The notes under the pieces were generated by a model. It ran no database searches. It was not told the DNA's origin and saw only the letters and a program-made list of their open reading frames with translations. Shown piece by piece: positions 5,555 through 8,643 of a DNA stretch of 8,643 bases; position 1 is the stretch's first letter; each line of letters starts with the position of its first letter. Origin of the DNA: an uncultured Phascolarctobacterium sp. (GTDB taxonomy: Bacteria > Bacillota > Negativicutes > Acidaminococcales > Acidaminococcaceae); contig USBG01000063.1 in the NCBI GenBank assembly GCA_900552855.1, forward strand, positions 1-8,643, read 5' to 3'. The position numbers were made by a program, and so were the translations under genes.

Positions 5555-6619
5555 TCAATTATGTAATTGTTCAAGTGGTATATTTAAGTGAGCATTTTGG
5601 CTAGCATCACCAAATTCATAGTGCCACCATTCCATCTCAATACCCTTAAAACCATACAGCTCCATAGTATCACGCAGCAAGCCTCTCAAATAGCGCTGAC
5701 GGCTTGTACCACCAGCATAGCTTGCATACTGACGGATGCTAGGTTCATCAAAACCACTGGTGAGCTCTATCTCTGCACCTGTAGCTAAATCATATAATCC
5801 AACATCAACAGCATTGCCAGTATTATGGATGCTTCCCTTTAAATCAGGATTTTCCAGCATATCCTTGCTTTTTTCTGGCAAAGCTAAATAAGCCAGCTTA
5901 CTAATAGACCAAGGACGATATGCATCCCAAAGCACTAGTCCATAGCCTTGCTCTGATAAACGCTGCTGCACCTTTTCCAAAGCCAAAGCAGCATCCTTAC
6001 CTATATACAAGGAATTAGTAGAATATAGTGGTGCGCCAAAGCAATTATTACTACCTGCATATACAGAATTAACCTTAAGACCAACAATACTACTAGCATT
6101 AACCAGCTGTACCGCACTGCCAGCACCCAAAGCAGCAGGCATTACAGCCTTAGCTGCATCTTCCTTAAGCTCTGTCCATTTTTCAGAAGTTAGCTCAGGA
6201 AAGCGAAAAGCCTCTGGTCGTTCACCTGTACCAACACCAAAGTAATGACGACTATATGTATGACCACCAACACGACAGGCAATGCCATAACCGTCAGCAT
6301 CACGTTCAAACTTTACTGTAGCTTCAGACCTATTCATAGGTCCTGCTTCTATTATGGAATAAGAATCGAAATGCATCTTCTTTAAAGGAAAGATGTTAGA
6401 ACCAGAAAAATCCTTATCTTCATAAGCAAAACGATACAGAAGTTCTAGCTCTCCATTGTTTTCTCTAATGAGAATATTTTCGCCATTACCATAATAAAAA
6501 CCTAAAATATGCTTAATATCTTTAGGTGCATCCTTAGGAACTGCTGCTAAAGCAAGTCCCGTTTGGACACACAAAAGCAGGCCGGCTGCAAGGCCGGCCA
6601 ACAAATTTTTATGGAACAT
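5555..6619 (-). CDS. Exported VanX-like D-Ala-D-Ala dipeptidase with extra N-terminal domain
   Basis: A 354-aa protein with an N-terminal signal peptide (residues 1 to about 26: KN, a hydrophobic core, then ALA-A), so it acts outside the membrane. Residues about 165-345 are a VanX/DdpX-type zinc dipeptidase. Visible residues are Arg235 in WDAYRP, zinc ligands His265 and Asp272 (H-x6-D in SIHNTGNAVDVGL), and Glu330 and His333 in EMEWWHYEF. All key VanX residues are present, so it should be active on D-Ala-D-Ala or similar dipeptides. Residues about 34-140 form an extra, probably beta-rich module absent from VanX; it faintly resembles beta-strand domains found on serine hydrolases, but I cannot name it. 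The start forms TAATG with the upstream stop, with AAGGAG 11 nt before. No vanH or vanA is present, so a cell-wall recycling role is more likely than vancomycin resistance. Confidence 0.88.
   Translation of the reverse strand: MFHKNLLAGLAAGLLLCVQTGLALAAVPKDAPKDIKHILGFYYGNGENILIRENNGELELLYRFAYEDKDFSGSNIFPLKKMHFDSYSIIEAGPMNRSEATVKFERDADGYGIACRVGGHTYSRHYFGVGTGERPEAFRFPELTSEKWTELKEDAAKAVMPAALGAGSAVQLVNASSIVGLKVNSVYAGSNNCFGAPLYSTNSLYIGKDAALALEKVQQRLSEQGYGLVLWDAYRPWSISKLAYLALPEKSKDMLENPDLKGSIHNTGNAVDVGLYDLATGAEIELTSGFDEPSIRQYASYAGGTSRQRYLRGLLRDTMELYGFKGIEMEWWHYEFGDASQNAHLNIPLEQLHN
6580..6599 (-). repeat. All-GC hairpin inside the signal-peptide coding region
   Basis: On the coding (minus) strand GGCCGGC and GCCGGCC pair perfectly over 7 bp around the 6-nt loop CTTGCA. 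The hairpin starts at nucleotide 21 of the dipeptidase gene. It is the most GC-dense spot in an otherwise AT-rich window and could affect translation initiation or pausing. Confidence 0.6.
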
Positions 6620-7395
6620 TATTGAATCAGCTCCTTGCGTACATCTGCTAATGCATTTAAACGTTTACGCACCTTGCCAATATCCTCTAAATCAATGGTA
6701 CAGGAAATAATTTCCTCATCCATACCACCCTCAGCCAGTATTTTACCGCTGGGAGCTACAACCATGGAATGACCATAGAAGGGAGCACCCTTGTAGGAGC
6801 CTGCACAGTTAACAGCGACCATAAAAATATGGTTTTCTGCAGCACGTGCCTGCGCTAAAAGATACCAAATATCACCACGAGCTTCAGGCCATTCTGCAGG
6901 ACAGAAAATAATCTGTGCCCCTGCTAGTGCCTGATGACGGAACAGCTCAGGAAAGCGCAGGTCGTAGCAAATAGTAGAGCCACAGCACACGCCATCCAAA
7001 TCAAAAACGTCAAAATTATTTCCAGGTGCAAAAAAACGCTCTTCGTTAAATAAACCAAAAAGGTGCACCTTATCATATAAATTAACGATTTCACCGCTCT
7101 TGTTAATAGCAACAGAGGTATTATACACAATTCCATCTCTGCGCAAAGGCACAGAGCCTGCAACTATAGCACAACCATATTCCCTTGCAATTCCCTGAAG
7201 CTGATGAATTACACCATTTTCCAGCTCCTCAGCATCCTTAGACAAATGTCCAAGAGAATATCCTGTTGTCCATACCTCTGGCAACACAACAACATCGTGG
7301 TTCATGGCAGCCTTACGCGCCATTTCTAAACCCTTTGCAATATTTGCTGCCTTATTCTTTTCTAATACAGCCAGCTGCAAAAGGGCTAATTTCAT
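6619..7395 (-). CDS. Nitrilase-superfamily carbon-nitrogen hydrolase (omega-amidase-like)
   Basis: A 258-aa cytoplasmic hydrolase with the complete Glu-Lys-Cys triad: Glu40 in LPEVWTTGY, Lys109 in YDKVHLF, and Cys143 in STICYDLRFPE. The flanking motifs (FNEERFFAPG, PAEWPEARGD and QARAAENHIFMVAVNCAG) place it in the branch that includes omega-amidases (NIT2/YafV) and MtnU of Bacillus. These hydrolyse 2-oxoglutaramate or 2-oxosuccinamate to 2-oxo acids and ammonia. No methionine-salvage genes are in view, so the substrate remains open. Its ATG overlaps the preceding stop (ATGA), with AAGGAG 8 nt upstream, and its own stop overlaps the dipeptidase start (TAATG). Confidence 0.93.
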   Translation of the reverse strand: MKLALLQLAVLEKNKAANIAKGLEMARKAAMNHDVVVLPEVWTTGYSLGHLSKDAEELENGVIHQLQGIAREYGCAIVAGSVPLRRDGIVYNTSVAINKSGEIVNLYDKVHLFGLFNEERFFAPGNNFDVFDLDGVCCGSTICYDLRFPELFRHQALAGAQIIFCPAEWPEARGDIWYLLAQARAAENHIFMVAVNCAGSYKGAPFYGHSMVVAPSGKILAEGGMDEEIISCTIDLEDIGKVRKRLNALADVRKELIQ

Positions 7396-7910
7396 AACAA
7401 ACGCTCCTTAGGCATCATACCGTTTTTAGTTAAACGGCCTGCAATAAATTTCTCCAGCTTGCGGGTAATGCGGGTAATGAAATGCTCCTTACCGCCTAAG
7501 GATTGTACCCATACAACGGTATGACCGGAGGATTTAGCACCCAAAACATCAGTCACCAGCTGATCGCCAATAAAGAGGATTTTTCCGCCGCCCATAGCCT
7601 TAGTAATTTGCTTATATGCGGACGGAAGCGGCTTTGCAGCACGCATAATAGTACCGAGATTGGTTTGGCGGGTAATAGCCTTAATGCGGTCGCCGCCGTT
7701 ATTGGAAATAAGGGCAACATTAATGCCCATTTGATGCATATGACGAATCCAGGTCATAGCTCGGGGACCAACCAGATTCTTATCACGGGGAAGAAGGGTG
7801 TTATCAATATCAACAACAACCTTGGTGTAGCCATTTCTCTTTAACCATTTGGGAGAAATGTCAAAAATGCTTTTTACTCTGTAATCGGGACAAAAATACT
7901 TTAAAATCAT
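7392..7910 (-). CDS. YqeG-family HAD phosphatase (subfamily IIIA)
   Basis: A 172-aa soluble HAD phosphatase. Motif I is DIDNT with nucleophile Asp34 and acid Asp36. Motif II is Ser69 in LISNNGG. Motif III is Lys93 in AAKPLPSAY. Motif IV is GDQLVTD with Asp116 and Asp121. The N-terminal PDYRVKSIFDISPKWLKRNG and the overall length match the YqeG family. Eukaryotic relatives (Gep4/PTPMT-like route) dephosphorylate phosphatidylglycerophosphate, and a similar role has been proposed for some bacterial members; here that is only a possibility. The ATG overlaps the histidine kinase stop (ATGA) with AAGG close upstream. Confidence 0.93.
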   Translation of the reverse strand: MILKYFCPDYRVKSIFDISPKWLKRNGYTKVVVDIDNTLLPRDKNLVGPRAMTWIRHMHQMGINVALISNNGGDRIKAITRQTNLGTIMRAAKPLPSAYKQITKAMGGGKILFIGDQLVTDVLGAKSSGHTVVWVQSLGGKEHFITRITRKLEKFIAGRLTKNGMMPKERLL

Positions 7911-8643
7911 ACTACCTTATCCTTTGGAAATTTAATTTCAAACGTAGTGCCTGCACCACGTTCGCTGATTACCTCGGCGCTAGCGCCATGCATACGAATA
8001 ATCTCCTTAGCGATAGCTAATCCAAGACCTGTACCAGGAACTCTGCGGCAATGAGATTTTTCTACCTTATAGAAACGCTCCCAAATAAAGAGAATTTCTT
8101 CAGCAGGAATACCCTCGCCCTGATCTGTTACAGTAACTAGAACAGCACCGTCCTCTCTCTTATTCGCGCATACTGATACAGTACCATTTTCTGGCGAATA
8201 TTTCAAGGCATTATCGCATAAAATCAAAATTAACTGGACCATTTGGTCGCCGTTACCTAAAATTCTAATGCTTTCATCAGCATCAACGTCAATTCTTACA
8301 TTACGCTTAACGCCTTTCACCGCCAGTTTTTCAGCAACATTGCTGATAATAGCAGCTAATGGCAGCTCATCCATATTATTAACCGTCAACGGATCTCTTG
8401 ACTCTAGTCGGCTAATATCAAGAAGCTCGCGAACCATACGCTCTAAACGGATGGTTTCGTCATTAATAAGACCACGATAACGTTGCAGCATTTCCTTATC
8501 AGTTACCATACCGTCGTTAATAGCTTCATTATAACCACGAATAATAGTGATAGGTGTACGCAGCTCATGGGAAACATTGGCAACAAAGTCCCTACGAATC
8601 TTTTCAGTACGTTCCATCTTTGCTACATAAGCATCAAGATCGG
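7907..8643 (-). CDS. Sensor histidine kinase, 5' truncated by window edge
   Basis: The C-terminal 244 residues of a class I (PhoR/WalK-like) sensor kinase. The frame stays open to the right edge, so an ATG at 8617 is internal and the sensor, membrane and HAMP or PAS part lies outside the window. HisKA holds the phospho-accepting His25 of the visible fragment in FVANVSHELRTP. The HATPase domain shows the N box (Asn144, CDNALKYSP), G1 (DQGEGI, 173-178), F box (ERFYKVEKSH) and G2 (GTGLGL, 203-208). All catalytic elements are present. Its response regulator is presumably upstream. It is the first visible gene of the operon and is translationally coupled to the phosphatase gene. What it senses cannot be told here. 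Confidence 0.95.
   Translation of the reverse strand, partial: DLDAYVAKMERTEKIRRDFVANVSHELRTPITIIRGYNEAINDGMVTDKEMLQRYRGLINDETIRLERMVRELLDISRLESRDPLTVNNMDELPLAAIISNVAEKLAVKGVKRNVRIDVDADESIRILGNGDQMVQLILILCDNALKYSPENGTVSVCANKREDGAVLVTVTDQGEGIPAEEILFIWERFYKVEKSHCRRVPGTGLGLAIAKEIIRMHGASAEVISERGAGTTFEIKFPKDKVV

Noticed and set aside
5555..6619. Vancomycin-resistance cluster
   Set aside because: Only a VanX-like enzyme is present; no VanH dehydrogenase or VanA-type ligase, and the enzyme is exported whereas VanX is cytoplasmic.

Overview
The window looks like chromosomal DNA of a low-GC Bacillota (Firmicutes). It is AT-rich, most genes have AGGAG-type ribosome binding sites, the promoters are TTGACA/TATAAT-like, and it encodes YlbF-family and YqeG-family proteins. 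A ferredoxin-nitroreductase fusion suggests an anaerobe. Together with a VanX-like enzyme carrying a signal peptide this could fit the Negativicutes, but that placement is a guess.

Layout from left to right. Positions 1-283 hold a tRNA cluster on the minus strand (Pro-TGG, Gly-TCC, Arg-TCT, then a fourth tRNA cut by the edge), driven by a near-consensus promoter at 296-324. Next is a small XRE/HTH repressor-like gene (351-671, minus) with its own promoter and a palindrome just upstream. A 542-base AT-rich intergenic stretch separates it from a divergent AGCS-family sodium:alanine/glycine symporter gene (1214-2608, plus), which ends in a clear terminator.

Between the symporter and the converging minus-strand operon, 2661-3048 has no credible protein gene. 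It does hold what looks like a free-standing small RNA of about 125 nt (2825-2950): an extended -10 promoter, two 5' hairpins, C-rich and almost G-free loops and linkers, and a 19-bp terminator hairpin with a C7 loop. A second, related hairpin (2987-3028) follows and probably terminates the converging operon.

Positions 3049-8643 are one tightly packed minus-strand operon. In transcription order it encodes a sensor histidine kinase (5' part outside the window), a YqeG-like HAD phosphatase, a nitrilase-superfamily amidase, an exported VanX-like D-Ala-D-Ala dipeptidase with an extra N-terminal module, a YlbF-family protein, MurB, an unrecognised 130-aa protein, and a ferredoxin-nitroreductase. 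ATGA and TAATG junctions imply translational coupling. MurB and the dipeptidase give the operon a cell-wall theme, with the kinase a possible sensor upstream; that functional link is inference. No mobile element, CRISPR array or phage gene is visible. The most interesting item is the candidate C-rich sRNA.
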